A stretch of DNA of 64,000 bases from the NCBI RefSeq assembly GCF_004309355.1, contig NZ_BJCC01000014.1:94141-158140 (forward strand). Direction: 5' to 3'. Shown one piece after another: positions 16,996-25,633 of the stretch; position 1 is the stretch's first letter, and every line of letters starts with the position of its first letter. A program made the translations under genes and the position numbers. The notes beneath the pieces were generated by a model. The model saw nothing but the letters and a program-made list of their open reading frames with translations, did no database searches and was not told the origin of the DNA. This DNA is from Enterococcus florum (lineage in GTDB: Bacteria; Bacillota; Bacilli; Lactobacillales; Enterococcaceae).

Positions 16996-17034
16996 CCAAG
17001 TTTTGTTCACGCGGGATGGTTGATGAACCGCGGT
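16996..17034 (-). promoter_or_regulatory. preQ1-I riboswitch upstream of queT
   Basis: The minus-strand RNA has a short GC stem (CGCGG with CCGCG) enclosing GTTCATCAACCAT. An A-rich tail GAACAAAACTT follows and runs into the GGAG ribosome site about 20 nt before the queT ATG. This is the class I preQ1 aptamer plan (H-type pseudoknot, GGTTC..AC..CC, then AAAACT). The tail next to the ribosome site suggests translational control. Confidence 0.78.
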
Positions 17035-17168
17035 AAAATTACTGGTAAATCATACTTTCTTTTGCTAGATAAGTCAAATGATTCCGAAAAAAATAAAAAA
17101 ATCAGCGCATAATGATTCTGCTTGAGGAAGTCCTCTGCTATAATTAGCTTCTGAAAGGAAAGAAACCT

Positions 17169-18137
17169 ATGAACGTTCATTATCACTTATTGATCAATCC
17201 TGCCGCTGGAAGTGGAAACGCCAGCAAAACAGCAGAAAAAATGATCCAGATGTTAGACCAAAACGATTATACCTACACTCCTTATTATACGGAACAAGCC
17301 GGAGATGAAAAAGAAATCGTGACTCGTCTAGCACAACTCTTATCCTCTTGGTCAATAGACTATCATGAAACGGAAGAACCTTTTCATTTATTGGTGGTTA
17401 TCGGCGGAGACGGCACGCTTCACGAAGTGGTAAATCAATTTTTTACTCTTGATTTGAATCTGCCGGTCAGCTACATTCCTGCCGGTTCAGGGAATGATTT
17501 TGCTCGGGGAATCGGATTGTCTAGAGATCCTGAGCAGGCGTTTCGTCAAATCACTCAAGCCGACAAACCACAAAAAATCAATGTCCTGCTCTACGAAGAA
17601 AAAATCAAAGCAGAGCAAGGATTGGTTATCAATAATTTGGGCATCGGCTTAGATGCTCTAATCGTTGCTACGACTAATGCCTCTGCTTCAAAAAAATGGC
17701 TAAACAAATATAAGCTGGGCTCTATATCTTATATGTTCTATTTGCTAAAGGCATTATTCAGCCAAAAAACATTTCCTGTCTTAGTTGAAGTAAACGGGCA
17801 AACACTGGAATTTAAACACAGCTTTTTGTGCGTGACTACAAACATTCCGTACTTCGGTGGAGGTGTTCCGATCGCTCCAATGGCGGATCCAAAAAAAGAA
17901 ATGCTGGATCTTGTGATGATCGAAAAACCAAATTTACTGGCAATTTTGCATTTGCTGGTTCAATTAGCACAAAAGAAACACACCAAAAACAAACATTATC
18001 AGCATTTTGCCAGCTCAAAAATTCGCATTGTTTCCATTATCCCACAGCATGGTCAGGCCGATGGAGAAACGATGGGAGAGCGTTCCTATGACTTGTTTCT
18101 GTCAACGAGCTCACAATACATTTGGTATAAGGAATAG
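17169..18137 (+). CDS. Diacylglycerol kinase-family lipid kinase
   Basis: A 322-residue kinase of the DagK/YegS family. The nucleotide-binding GGDGTLHEVV (near residue 78) and PAGSGNDFARG are intact. The C-terminal beta-rich domain carries the usual GGGVPIAPMADP and late ISIIPQHGQADGE segment. It probably phosphorylates diacylglycerol released during lipoteichoic acid synthesis. AAAGGAAAG precedes the ATG. Single gene, convergent with recD2. Confidence 0.85.
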   Translation: MNVHYHLLINPAAGSGNASKTAEKMIQMLDQNDYTYTPYYTEQAGDEKEIVTRLAQLLSSWSIDYHETEEPFHLLVVIGGDGTLHEVVNQFFTLDLNLPVSYIPAGSGNDFARGIGLSRDPEQAFRQITQADKPQKINVLLYEEKIKAEQGLVINNLGIGLDALIVATTNASASKKWLNKYKLGSISYMFYLLKALFSQKTFPVLVEVNGQTLEFKHSFLCVTTNIPYFGGGVPIAPMADPKKEMLDLVMIEKPNLLAILHLLVQLAQKKHTKNKHYQHFASSKIRIVSIIPQHGQADGETMGERSYDLFLSTSSQYIWYKE

Positions 18138-18146
18138 ATCCTATGT

Positions 18147-18195
18147 AAAAAAGAGGTTTCAAGCTCATTTCTTGGGCTTGAAACCTCTTCTGGTT
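18147..18195. terminator. Terminator between dagK-like gene and recD2
   Basis: AAGAGGTTTCAAGC and GCTTGAAACCTCTT form a 14-bp perfect stem around an 11-nt loop, followed by CTGGTTT on the plus strand and preceded by an A run for the minus strand. Confidence 0.8.
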
Positions 18196-18212
18196 TGATC
18201 TATATCGAATTT

Positions 18213-20612
18213 TTACATAAACAGAGCTGGAGTAATGCCTTCCATGCCGATCATTGGATCAACACGTTGCCGATCAATTGCCTCAACAGTCAAAATTGCT
18301 GGTCCGATCGGCGACTGCGCTTTTTGATCTACGAAAGGATCTTCCATTTTTGGTTTAGGAATTTCTTCCAAGTTCGCTGCCGATTGAATGCGCTCAATCA
18401 GCGTTGTTTTTCGAACTGCTGACTCCTTTCGCACACTTTCCTGAAAGGCACCTTCTTCCCCTAAGAGGATCAGCAACTCTTTACTGCGAGTAATCGCTGT
18501 ATAAAGTAGATTTCGTTGAAGCATTCGTGAATACTGCTTTACCATCGGCAACAGGACCATTTGGAACTCACTTCCCTGGGCTTTATGGATGGAACAGCAA
18601 TATGACAATTTGATTTTATTCCATTCATTTCGCTTGTAAGAGACTTCATTGCTGTCAAAGCGGATAACCAGCTCATCTACCTTATCTTCCGAATCTTTTG
18701 CCGGGATAATTCCTACAATAATCCCCATATCGCCGTTAAATACATTCAATTCAGGCGCATTGACAAGCTGCAAAACCTTGTCACCAATACGATAAACTGT
18801 TTCGTTCCACTGAACTTCTTTTTTGGTGCCATCGTTTGGATTAAATATCTCCTGCATCATTTTATTCAACGCATCGATTCCTGCGGGACCTCGATACATA
18901 GGCGCTAATACTTGGACATCTTGAGCTGTATACCCTTTTTGTTTTGCTTTCCCAACGATTTGTTCCACAACCTGTTCCATTTGAAAAGCATTGCAGGCGA
19001 TAAATGAACGATCTTTTTGGTTTCTCGTAAAATCTTTCGGTAGCCGGCCTTGTTTGATTTCATGAGCCAATGAAATGATCGATGAACCATCTCCTTGACG
19101 GTAGATTTCAGTCAACTCGATTTTGGGAATCGCCTCTACCTGCAGGAGATCATGAAACACCTGTCCAGGACCGACAGAGGGCAGTTGATCTTTATCCCCA
19201 ACTAAAATGACCTGCATATTTGTCGGAATAGACTTTAACAACGTATTGGCTAACCAAGTATCCACCATGGACATCTCATCTACGATCAGCAACCCGCCTT
19301 CTAATTCTCTTGCTTCAGTATCTGGTGTGTTCTCATGGCCATTTAACCCCAGCAAACGATGGATCGTGCTTGCTGGGAGTCCGGTTGTCTCATTCATTCG
19401 TTTCGCTGCACGTCCAGTTGGCGCAGCTAATAAAATCGGAAAAATCTCCTGAGTATAATCGGAAGGATCTAAGGAAAGCTCATTCAACTCGGCGAACAAT
19501 TGTACAATCCCATTAATAACTGTGGTCTTTCCCGTTCCAGGTCCACCGGTTAAAATAAACATTGGTGAGCGAATGGCCTGCTTGATCGCTTGATCCTGCG
19601 AAGACCCATACACGATGTTTGATCGTTTCTCGATCACTCGGAGCGCTGATTCGATTTTTTTCTTTGGATACTTGATTTCCTTTTTTCGTTGCAGCAGGCG
19701 GGCGATTCCTTTGGCGATCCCCCACTCGCTGTAGAACAGTGTATTTTCGTACAAGCGAATCTCTTCCTGCTGAATTTTATCTTCTTCAACCAACTGGATG
19801 ATCACGTTTGCTATTTGATCCGGTGAGATTTCTACTGCTCTAGCACCTTCAAGCAGCTCCAACGTTTCCTCCAAAAGCTTCTGGGCTTCAACAAAGGTAT
19901 CCCCACTCTGATTGGCATCTTCATTGATTTGGTGCAGTACGGCTGCTCGAATCCGTTGGTCACTATCCGCTGCGATCCCTAATTGTTCAGCCAAGCTATC
20001 GGCCTTTTTAAAGCCGATTCCCTCAATTTCCTCAACCAACTGGTAAGGATTCTCCTGAATGATCTCCAGAGCTTGATTTCGATAGGTTTGAAAAATCGCA
20101 AACGATAGCTGGCTGCCAAACCCGTATTTGCTTAACCCAATGATTATCTTTTCCATGCCGTGATTCTGACGAACCGTCTCTACGATCGTTTCTTTTTTCT
20201 TTTGGTTCAAGCCAGGCACACGATTTAATACATCTGGTGAGTCGATAATCTGGTCGATGGCCTCTTCCCCTAAAAGGTCAATGATTCGTTCTGCTGTTTT
20301 TTTTCCAATACCAGGAAACTTATCACTAGACAGATAACTGATCATGCCATTGAGTGAAGTCGGCTGAGCCTGCTCATAGCTCTCTACCAAAAATTGTTTC
20401 CCGTATCGTGGATGGTCAACAAAATGCCCAATAAAACGATATTCTTCATCTTCCTGCACATCTCCAAAATTTCCGGTTACTACGATTTCCCGTTCTAAAA
20501 AATCGCTGTTGGTTTCTCGAATCTCCACTAGAAGAACCTTGTAAAAATTGCTTGGATTTTGAAAGAAAACAGCTTTCAATGTTCCCGTGATATACGTTGA
20601 TTCCTCCGACAT
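18213..20612 (-). CDS. recD2: RecD2-type ATP-dependent DNA helicase
   Basis: A 799-residue SF1B helicase of the RecBC-independent RecD2 class. It has an N-terminal OB-like and helix-hairpin-helix region (KFPGIGKKTAERI, RVPGLNQKKK, GIGFKKAD). Helicase motifs include Walker A GGPGTGKTTV near residue 356, Walker B DEMSMVD, QLPSVGPG, and the C-terminal SIHKAQGSEF and LLYTAITRSK. It unwinds DNA 5' to 3'. It starts at ATG 20612 with AGGAGGTG upstream and sits in an operon after the phosphatase gene. Confidence 0.93.
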   Translation of the reverse strand: MSEESTYITGTLKAVFFQNPSNFYKVLLVEIRETNSDFLEREIVVTGNFGDVQEDEEYRFIGHFVDHPRYGKQFLVESYEQAQPTSLNGMISYLSSDKFPGIGKKTAERIIDLLGEEAIDQIIDSPDVLNRVPGLNQKKKETIVETVRQNHGMEKIIIGLSKYGFGSQLSFAIFQTYRNQALEIIQENPYQLVEEIEGIGFKKADSLAEQLGIAADSDQRIRAAVLHQINEDANQSGDTFVEAQKLLEETLELLEGARAVEISPDQIANVIIQLVEEDKIQQEEIRLYENTLFYSEWGIAKGIARLLQRKKEIKYPKKKIESALRVIEKRSNIVYGSSQDQAIKQAIRSPMFILTGGPGTGKTTVINGIVQLFAELNELSLDPSDYTQEIFPILLAAPTGRAAKRMNETTGLPASTIHRLLGLNGHENTPDTEARELEGGLLIVDEMSMVDTWLANTLLKSIPTNMQVILVGDKDQLPSVGPGQVFHDLLQVEAIPKIELTEIYRQGDGSSIISLAHEIKQGRLPKDFTRNQKDRSFIACNAFQMEQVVEQIVGKAKQKGYTAQDVQVLAPMYRGPAGIDALNKMMQEIFNPNDGTKKEVQWNETVYRIGDKVLQLVNAPELNVFNGDMGIIVGIIPAKDSEDKVDELVIRFDSNEVSYKRNEWNKIKLSYCCSIHKAQGSEFQMVLLPMVKQYSRMLQRNLLYTAITRSKELLILLGEEGAFQESVRKESAVRKTTLIERIQSAANLEEIPKPKMEDPFVDQKAQSPIGPAILTVEAIDRQRVDPMIGMEGITPALFM

Positions 20613-20627
20613 TTTGCCACCTCCTGA

Positions 20628-21284
20628 TTATAAAATAGCGTCAGGTGTGTCTCCTAAGCCATTCAAAAAATCAATATCATTCCATTTTACCATTTTGTAA
20701 GCTTGATTGCTTCCTTGAGTTTCAAGAATCGACAAGCTATTGTTGAACAATCCACCTTGTGCTCTTAACGCATCGACAGGCTTACCGGACAAATATTGAA
20801 TTGCTGCGGTCATGGATGAGCCGTGTCCAACAAACAACAATGGGCCTTCTTTAGCATTTTTGACCGCATGTTTGATCGTGCGTGTCATACGTTCCAGCAT
20901 TTGATCCACTTTTTCCCCTCCGAAGGGAGTCGGGTCATAACAATCTAGATGGTGACGCAAATGGTCTAGGTTTTCTCCATATCGTTTGCGCATCGTTTCA
21001 ATCGAACGGCCCTCTAAGTCGCCCAATCCCATCTCCTTCAATTCGTCTGTTCGAACGATTTCAACTGGATGCTTTAACTGATCACGAATACCTTCAGCAG
21101 TAACATACGCACGTTTTGAACTGCTGCTGTAAATTACCTCAAAAGGGATCTCCCCCAATGTCTGTCCCAGTTTTTCGATCGCTAAGTAACTTTCCGGCAA
21201 TAAAGGAGAATCTCCCATCATTCCCTGAAAGCGTCGTTCTTTATTCCATTCTGTTTTTCCATGACGTGTAAAGTATAATTTCAT
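20628..21284 (-). CDS. Histidine phosphatase (phosphoglycerate-mutase-like) family protein
   Basis: A 218-residue protein with the phospho-histidine motif RHGKTEWN at residues 7-14, a Glu in the ELKEMGLGDLEG segment, and a second catalytic His in FVGHGSSM. This is the broad-specificity branch rather than glycolytic mutase; the substrate is unknown. AAGGAG lies 6 nt before the ATG at 21284; a start at 21302 is less likely. It lies between trmL and recD2 in one minus-strand operon. Confidence 0.85.
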   Translation of the reverse strand: MKLYFTRHGKTEWNKERRFQGMMGDSPLLPESYLAIEKLGQTLGEIPFEVIYSSSSKRAYVTAEGIRDQLKHPVEIVRTDELKEMGLGDLEGRSIETMRKRYGENLDHLRHHLDCYDPTPFGGEKVDQMLERMTRTIKHAVKNAKEGPLLFVGHGSSMTAAIQYLSGKPVDALRAQGGLFNNSLSILETQGSNQAYKMVKWNDIDFLNGLGDTPDAIL

Positions 21285-21307
21285 GCCTGCTCCTTCAATC
21301 ATTCGAT

Positions 21308-21814
21308 TTAATCCAATTTGTCGTTGTCGTAGTGGTGAGTCAGCTCCAACTGAGGAAAGTCCTGTTGACGCAATGCTTCATAGATGACTAACGCCGCAGT
21401 GTTAGATAAGTTTAATGAACGAACATGCTGGTCGTTCATTGGAATCCGCAAACATTTCTCAGAATTTTCACGCATAAAATCTTCCGGCAGTCCTGTCGTT
21501 TCTTTTCCAAATAAGAAGAAGTGATCTTGCTGATCGTTATAATTTATCTCCGAATAAACCTGATTTGCGAATTTAGTGATCAAATGCAGCGGCCGTTTTT
21601 GCACATAGAGCAAGAAATCATTCAAGCTGCTATGGTAGGTGATTTCAACGTCATGCCAGTAATCTAATCCAGCTCGCTTTAAATGTTTATCGTCTGTCGA
21701 AAACCCTAGAGGCTCGATCAAATGAAGTGGTGTGTTCGTAGCAGCGCAAGTCCGTGCAATGTTTCCCGTGTTTGCAGGAATCTGCGGTTCAAACAAAACA
21801 ATATGATTGGTCAT
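21308..21814 (-). CDS. trmL: tRNA (cytidine(34)-2'-O)-methyltransferase
   Basis: A 168-residue SPOUT methyltransferase of the TrmL type, which modifies the wobble nucleotide of leucine tRNAs. The three motifs of the knot are visible: [18 protein letters not shown] near the N terminus, [10 protein letters not shown], and the C-terminal [28 protein letters not shown] is upstream of the ATG. First gene of trmL-phosphatase-recD2. Confidence 0.94.
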   Translation of the reverse strand: MTNHIVLFEPQIPANTGNIARTCAATNTPLHLIEPLGFSTDDKHLKRAGLDYWHDVEITYHSSLNDFLLYVQKRPLHLITKFANQVYSEINYNDQQDHFFLFGKETTGLPEDFMRENSEKCLRIPMNDQHVRSLNLSNTAALVIYEALRQQDFPQLELTHHYDNDKLD

Positions 21815-21947
21815 TTTTGCTCCTCCTTAAAGAGCCATACGGTGTAAAACTCGATTCCGCACGGCTGTTTTTCAGGTCGTGTATCCCGAAAAAGAATTAC
21901 TCATTTTTATCAATTTATTTTCATCTTATAAAAACTTGATTTTGACA

Positions 21948-22060
21948 CAAAAAAACGTACCAACTCGGTGTCCAGCACGGCGAGTTGCTACGTTAGTGAA
22001 GCACTTTTCACTAACTTTTATCAGAACAGGAGACTGATAAAAACCAATGAAAAACAACTT
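21948..22060 (-). ncRNA. Candidate small regulatory RNA with three hairpins
   Basis: About 110 nt between rlmA and trmL look like an independent RNA gene. A promoter (TTGCAT, 17 bp, TATAGT) predicts a start near 22060. Three hairpins follow on the minus strand: TTTTATCAG/CTGATAAAA with 9-nt loop UCUCCUGUU (22016-22042); GTTAGTGAA/TTCACTAAC (21992-22015); and a long stem ACGTAGCAACTCG/CGAGTTGGTACGT with one mismatch followed by TTTTTTT (21948-21993). There is no start codon with a ribosome site inside. The alternative is that all of it is the 3' end of the rlmA mRNA, with stacked terminator hairpins. Confidence 0.5.
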
Positions 22061-22066
22061 GTTGTT

Positions 22067-22095
22067 ACTATATCACCATGAAGTTAGAAATGCAA
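22067..22095 (-). promoter_or_regulatory. Promoter of the candidate small RNA
   Basis: TTGCAT (22090-22095) and TATAGT (22067-22072) are separated by 17 bp on the minus strand, 20 bp after the rlmA stop. A small palindrome AACAACTTGTTGTT (22053-22066) sits at the predicted start site. Confidence 0.55.
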
Positions 22096-22114
22096 CCATT
22101 TATTTCCATTTCAT

Positions 22115-22960
22115 CTATTGAAAACGTTTCCTTTTATTTCCCTTTAATACATCAACGTCGATTGTAATTTTTTTAAGTGGATTCTCAGATAATTGCTGTT
22201 TTATTTTTGGATCTACCTGCCATTCTAAAGGCGACATTTCCAAGAGATCCAGCTGATTTTCTTCCGGAATGGTAAACTCATAAGTTAAACGTTCTCGTTT
22301 TTCGATTGACATCTCCATGTCAAATCGTTCGATCACTGCTTGATTTGAGTAAGGGGCCCCGTTTGGTCGATAAGCCGCTCTTAACTCTGCAAGATAATCC
22401 GCCTGCGGTACTACTTTGATGATGCTCCCTGTGTTCTTTAATACTCGTTCAAATTCTTGATAATGCGAAGGAGAAAAAATATTCAAAATTGCATCAAACT
22501 GTTGGTCCGCAAAGGGCAGATTGGTTAAGTCAGCAACACACCAAAAGGCCGATATTGGTTGGTTGGTAGCTAAATAAATCCCCTCTTTAGATAGATCGAA
22601 CCCGATGGAAAAAGCAGGCGCCCTCAGCTGAGAAAGCTGCTGTATGAAGCTTCCTTCTCCACATCCTACGTCAAGCAGCGAGCCTTCAGGCAGCCAGTCA
22701 TGAATGGTCTCAATGACTGGTCGATACATTCCTGACCGAATCATCTTGCCTCTAGGTATAAACATTTCTTGATCATATTCTGTTTTGATCTGGTGATCCA
22801 AAAAAAAGAGTGTTCCCTTTTTCGATAAATCATACTGATGGCCTGCCTCACAAATCAACCCTTTTTCTTTGGCACTCATTTTTTTGTGGCAATTTGGACA
22901 GCGAAACAACGCCGCGTGCTCTTGCAGGAACACAGCCCCTCGGTCAATTTTCTTCAGCAT
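22115..22960 (-). CDS. rlmA: 23S rRNA (guanine-N1)-methyltransferase, RlmA family
   Basis: A 281-residue enzyme. The N-terminal zinc finger has FRCPNCHKKM and a later Cys-x4-His (CEAGHQYD), and the SAM-binding domain carries LLDVGCGEGSF. This is the RlmA type, which methylates a guanine in helix 35 of 23S rRNA (G748 in Gram-positive RlmA-II/TlrB enzymes). Known homologues affect macrolide or mycinamicin sensitivity. GGAAG precedes ATG 22960; a start at 22999 has no site. Sub-class I versus II is not separable by eye. Confidence 0.85.
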   Translation of the reverse strand: MLKKIDRGAVFLQEHAALFRCPNCHKKMSAKEKGLICEAGHQYDLSKKGTLFFLDHQIKTEYDQEMFIPRGKMIRSGMYRPVIETIHDWLPEGSLLDVGCGEGSFIQQLSQLRAPAFSIGFDLSKEGIYLATNQPISAFWCVADLTNLPFADQQFDAILNIFSPSHYQEFERVLKNTGSIIKVVPQADYLAELRAAYRPNGAPYSNQAVIERFDMEMSIEKRERLTYEFTIPEENQLDLLEMSPLEWQVDPKIKQQLSENPLKKITIDVDVLKGNKRKRFQ

Positions 22961-23053
22961 GTATTCACTTCCTTCTTTCTGATATAATAGCACAATCAAA
23001 ACGTTCCTACTATTGGAAACATGTGCTACACTATGGACATTGGAGGGAATAGA

Positions 23054-23689
23054 ATGATCAAAGAATTTTGTGCAGAAAATTTCACTGATATTCCGGCCGC
23101 AATCGCTGCTGGAGCAAATCGAATAGAATTATGCGACAATCTAGCTGTTGGTGGAACGACCCCCAGTTTGGGCGTCATTGAAGAAGCACTGGCTTATGCT
23201 GGAGAAAAGCATGTGCCGGTTATGACCATGATTCGTCCAAGAGGCGGAAATTTTTGCTATAATGATTTGGAATTAAAAATCATGGAGCAGGATTTGATCC
23301 ATGCGAAAAATGCAGGAACAGATGGCGTTGTTTTCGGTTGTTTAACTCCTGAAAAGGAAGTGGATGAGGAAGCATTGGAAATTTTACTGGGCAACAGCGC
23401 TGGATTGCAGACTACGTATCATATGGCGTTTGACCAGCTGACTAATGAAAAGCAGTTTGAAGCGATTGACTGGTTTGTAAAATTAGGTATTGACCGGATT
23501 CTGACCCATGGCGGACCTTTATCACGTCCAATCGAAGAAAATCTCGCTCATTTAAAGGAACTGATCGACTATGCAGACGGACGAATCATTATTCTGCCCG
23601 GGGGCGGAATCACCAGCAAGACTGTGGAGCCCCTCTGCGGTAAGCTCGGTGTATCCGAAGCCCACGGAACAAAGATCGTTTCATTATAG
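23054..23689 (+). CDS. cutC: CutC family protein
   Basis: A 211-residue TIM-barrel protein of the CutC family, historically linked to copper homeostasis. Characteristic segments are EFCAENFTDIPAAIAAGANRIELCDNLAVGG, MIRPRGG and LPGGGI. GGAGGG is 8 nt before the ATG at 23054. The biochemical role remains uncertain for the family. It converges on a Nudix gene through a strong shared terminator. Confidence 0.9.
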   Translation: MIKEFCAENFTDIPAAIAAGANRIELCDNLAVGGTTPSLGVIEEALAYAGEKHVPVMTMIRPRGGNFCYNDLELKIMEQDLIHAKNAGTDGVVFGCLTPEKEVDEEALEILLGNSAGLQTTYHMAFDQLTNEKQFEAIDWFVKLGIDRILTHGGPLSRPIEENLAHLKELIDYADGRIIILPGGGITSKTVEPLCGKLGVSEAHGTKIVSL

Positions 23690-23700
23690 ATTATAGAAAG

Positions 23701-23748
23701 AAAAAGTGATCATGTTCCGCTTGTAAAGCGGAACATGATCACTTTTTT
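23701..23748. terminator. Bidirectional terminator between cutC and the Nudix gene
   Basis: AAAAAGTGATCATGTTCCGC and its complement make a perfect stem of about 22 bp with a 2-nt unpaired centre (GT), ending in a long T run. The Nudix stop codon (23739-23741) lies inside the stem. Confidence 0.92.
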
Positions 23749-24290
23749 TTCTGCTTTAATTTTGTCTTCAGCCAAACAGTAAGCTTACTTTCTTTTAATC
23801 GGAGACGGACCGGATATTTCCCAGATAAATAATCTCGAATTTGACGCTTCTGGTCAAAAAAGATATTTAACGGCAAATTGTGAATATCGAAAAAACTGAA
23901 GGCTACGTACATATGTGAATCCATATTGCTTTGTGATTGTGCTTCCTTTGCTGTATATACATAGGTGATATCCTCTTCGGATTCCTTTGAATAAATGCCC
24001 ACCAGTTCGAGAATTTCACTTTTGAATCCTAAATCTTCGTCGATCATCCGTTTGATACCTTCGCGCTCCCCTTCGTTTGGCAGCAATTGACCGCCTGGGA
24101 GCTCCCAAATCAATACACCTGGACGCCTGACCAACAATATCAACCCATTGCGTATAATGATCGCATAAGCTTTTTTCACTTTTTTCACTACTTTCAGTGT
24201 ATGTCTTAACTTTACTTTACTTTTCCCAAAAACTTCTGTCAACTGCTTATCGTCATCAACCGATAAAACGTTCCATAAACAAGCTCGCAA
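23739..24290 (-). CDS. Nudix hydrolase with degenerate Nudix box
   Basis: Up to 183 residues. The Nudix fold is clear (LPGGQLLPNEGEREGIKRM then IDEDLGF), but the box deviates: the RE of REUxEE is RM and the last Glu is Asp. Activity may therefore be altered or lost. The start is unresolved. The frame opens at TTG 24290 inside mgtE with no ribosome site, and internal GTG codons around residues 35-38 are possible. It is last in the relQ-nadK-rluA-mgtE operon and probably translated by coupling to mgtE. The substrate is unknown. Confidence 0.65.
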   Translation of the reverse strand: MRACLWNVLSVDDDKQLTEVFGKSKVKLRHTLKVVKKVKKAYAIIIRNGLILLVRRPGVLIWELPGGQLLPNEGEREGIKRMIDEDLGFKSEILELVGIYSKESEEDITYVYTAKEAQSQSNMDSHMYVAFSFFDIHNLPLNIFFDQKRQIRDYLSGKYPVRLRLKESKLTVWLKTKLKQKKK

Positions 24291-25623
24291 TATTGAAATA
24301 GATCAACACACTGGTCAGGTCGCTCAAGGTAGTAATGAAGGGCCCGCTGGCGACCGCAGGATCAAACCCGAGCCTCTCCATCACCATAGGAATCAGACTT
24401 CCTGCCAAATTAGCAACAGTGATCGCAGCCATCATCGCTGTTCCGATCACAAAACCTAAGACAAAATTGTGCTTCCAAATACCTACGATGACCAAAATCG
24501 TCAAGCCTGTAACCAAGCCAGTGACTACCCCTGTTAAAATTTCACCAATGATCAGCTTCAAGAAGTTTTTTTCCTTGTCATCAGAAATCGCCAATCGGCG
24601 CACTGCAACAGCCAGCGACTGGGTTCCCGCATTACCAGCGGTACCAGTGATCAACGAGATAAATACTGCTAAAATGCTAGCTTCACTAACCAATGCTTCA
24701 TAATGATTGATCAACGTCGCTGTAGACATGCCTAAAAACAAAAGAGTGATCAGCCAAGGCAATCGCCTTGAAGCAGCCTTAAGAGGATTCTCATCGACCT
24801 CCTCCACATTGACCCCGGCCAAACCGGAATAGTCGCTGGCAGCTTCGTCATCGATGACGTCGATGATATCGTCGACGGTAACGATTCCCAACAAATGGTC
24901 TTCATAATCCGTGACTGGCAACGCCAAGAAGTCATAGTCACGAAACATCTGGGCTACATCCTCTTGGTCATCTCCAACGTGAACTGCGATGACTCGTTCG
25001 CTCATTACATCTAAGACCATGGCATCATCATCATTGATGATTAAATCACGCAAAGAGATAACCCCTACCAATTGATTATCTGTATTAACAACATACGTAT
25101 AATAGATCGTTTCCGCGATTTGAGCCTCTGCTTTTAATACATACATGGCGGATCGCACTGTTTGATTAGCGACGATCGACACATATTCTGTCGTCATCAA
25201 AGAACCAGCGGTATCATCTTCATAATGAAGCAGTTCACGAATTTCATTGGCATGCTCAGGTTCCATTAAACTTAAGTATTTAGCAACCTGTTTTTTGTTC
25301 AACTCATTTAGAATATCCACCGCATTATCCGTGTACATTTCCGCTAACATGTCTGCAGCATAATGCGGACGCATTTCTGAAAGATATTCTTCTACATGTT
25401 CGTCATCTTCTTCGATTACATCAAACATATCTGCCAATTCTTTGGGTGAAAGATATGAGTAGACCAGCTGCCGCTCCTGATCGTCCAATCCTTGATAGAA
25501 TTGTCCCTGATCATAGATATGCATCTCCAAAAAATGTTCACGAAAATCTTGCAAATCATTTTGATGGAGTTCTTCTCTTAATTGTTGGAAATGACGTTCC
25601 AATTCTTCTTGATTCTCATCCAT
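24256..25623 (-). CDS. mgtE: Magnesium transporter MgtE
   Basis: A 455-residue Mg2+ channel/transporter. The N-terminal helical domain (to about 130) contains YLSLMEPEHANEIRELLHYEDDTAGSLMT. A CBS pair follows (about 135-255; IDVIDDEAASDYSGLAGV at its end), and then five membrane helices with the conserved GNAGTQSLAV pore motif and PFITTLSDLTSVLIYF. In known structures the cytosolic domains sense Mg2+. GAGGTGA lies before ATG 25623, 10 bp after the rluA stop. No M-box riboswitch is present, consistent with internal position in an operon. Confidence 0.94.
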   Translation of the reverse strand: MDENQEELERHFQQLREELHQNDLQDFREHFLEMHIYDQGQFYQGLDDQERQLVYSYLSPKELADMFDVIEEDDEHVEEYLSEMRPHYAADMLAEMYTDNAVDILNELNKKQVAKYLSLMEPEHANEIRELLHYEDDTAGSLMTTEYVSIVANQTVRSAMYVLKAEAQIAETIYYTYVVNTDNQLVGVISLRDLIINDDDAMVLDVMSERVIAVHVGDDQEDVAQMFRDYDFLALPVTDYEDHLLGIVTVDDIIDVIDDEAASDYSGLAGVNVEEVDENPLKAASRRLPWLITLLFLGMSTATLINHYEALVSEASILAVFISLITGTAGNAGTQSLAVAVRRLAISDDKEKNFLKLIIGEILTGVVTGLVTGLTILVIVGIWKHNFVLGFVIGTAMMAAITVANLAGSLIPMVMERLGFDPAVASGPFITTLSDLTSVLIYFNIASLFMERFIG

Positions 25624-25633
25624 GACGTTCACC

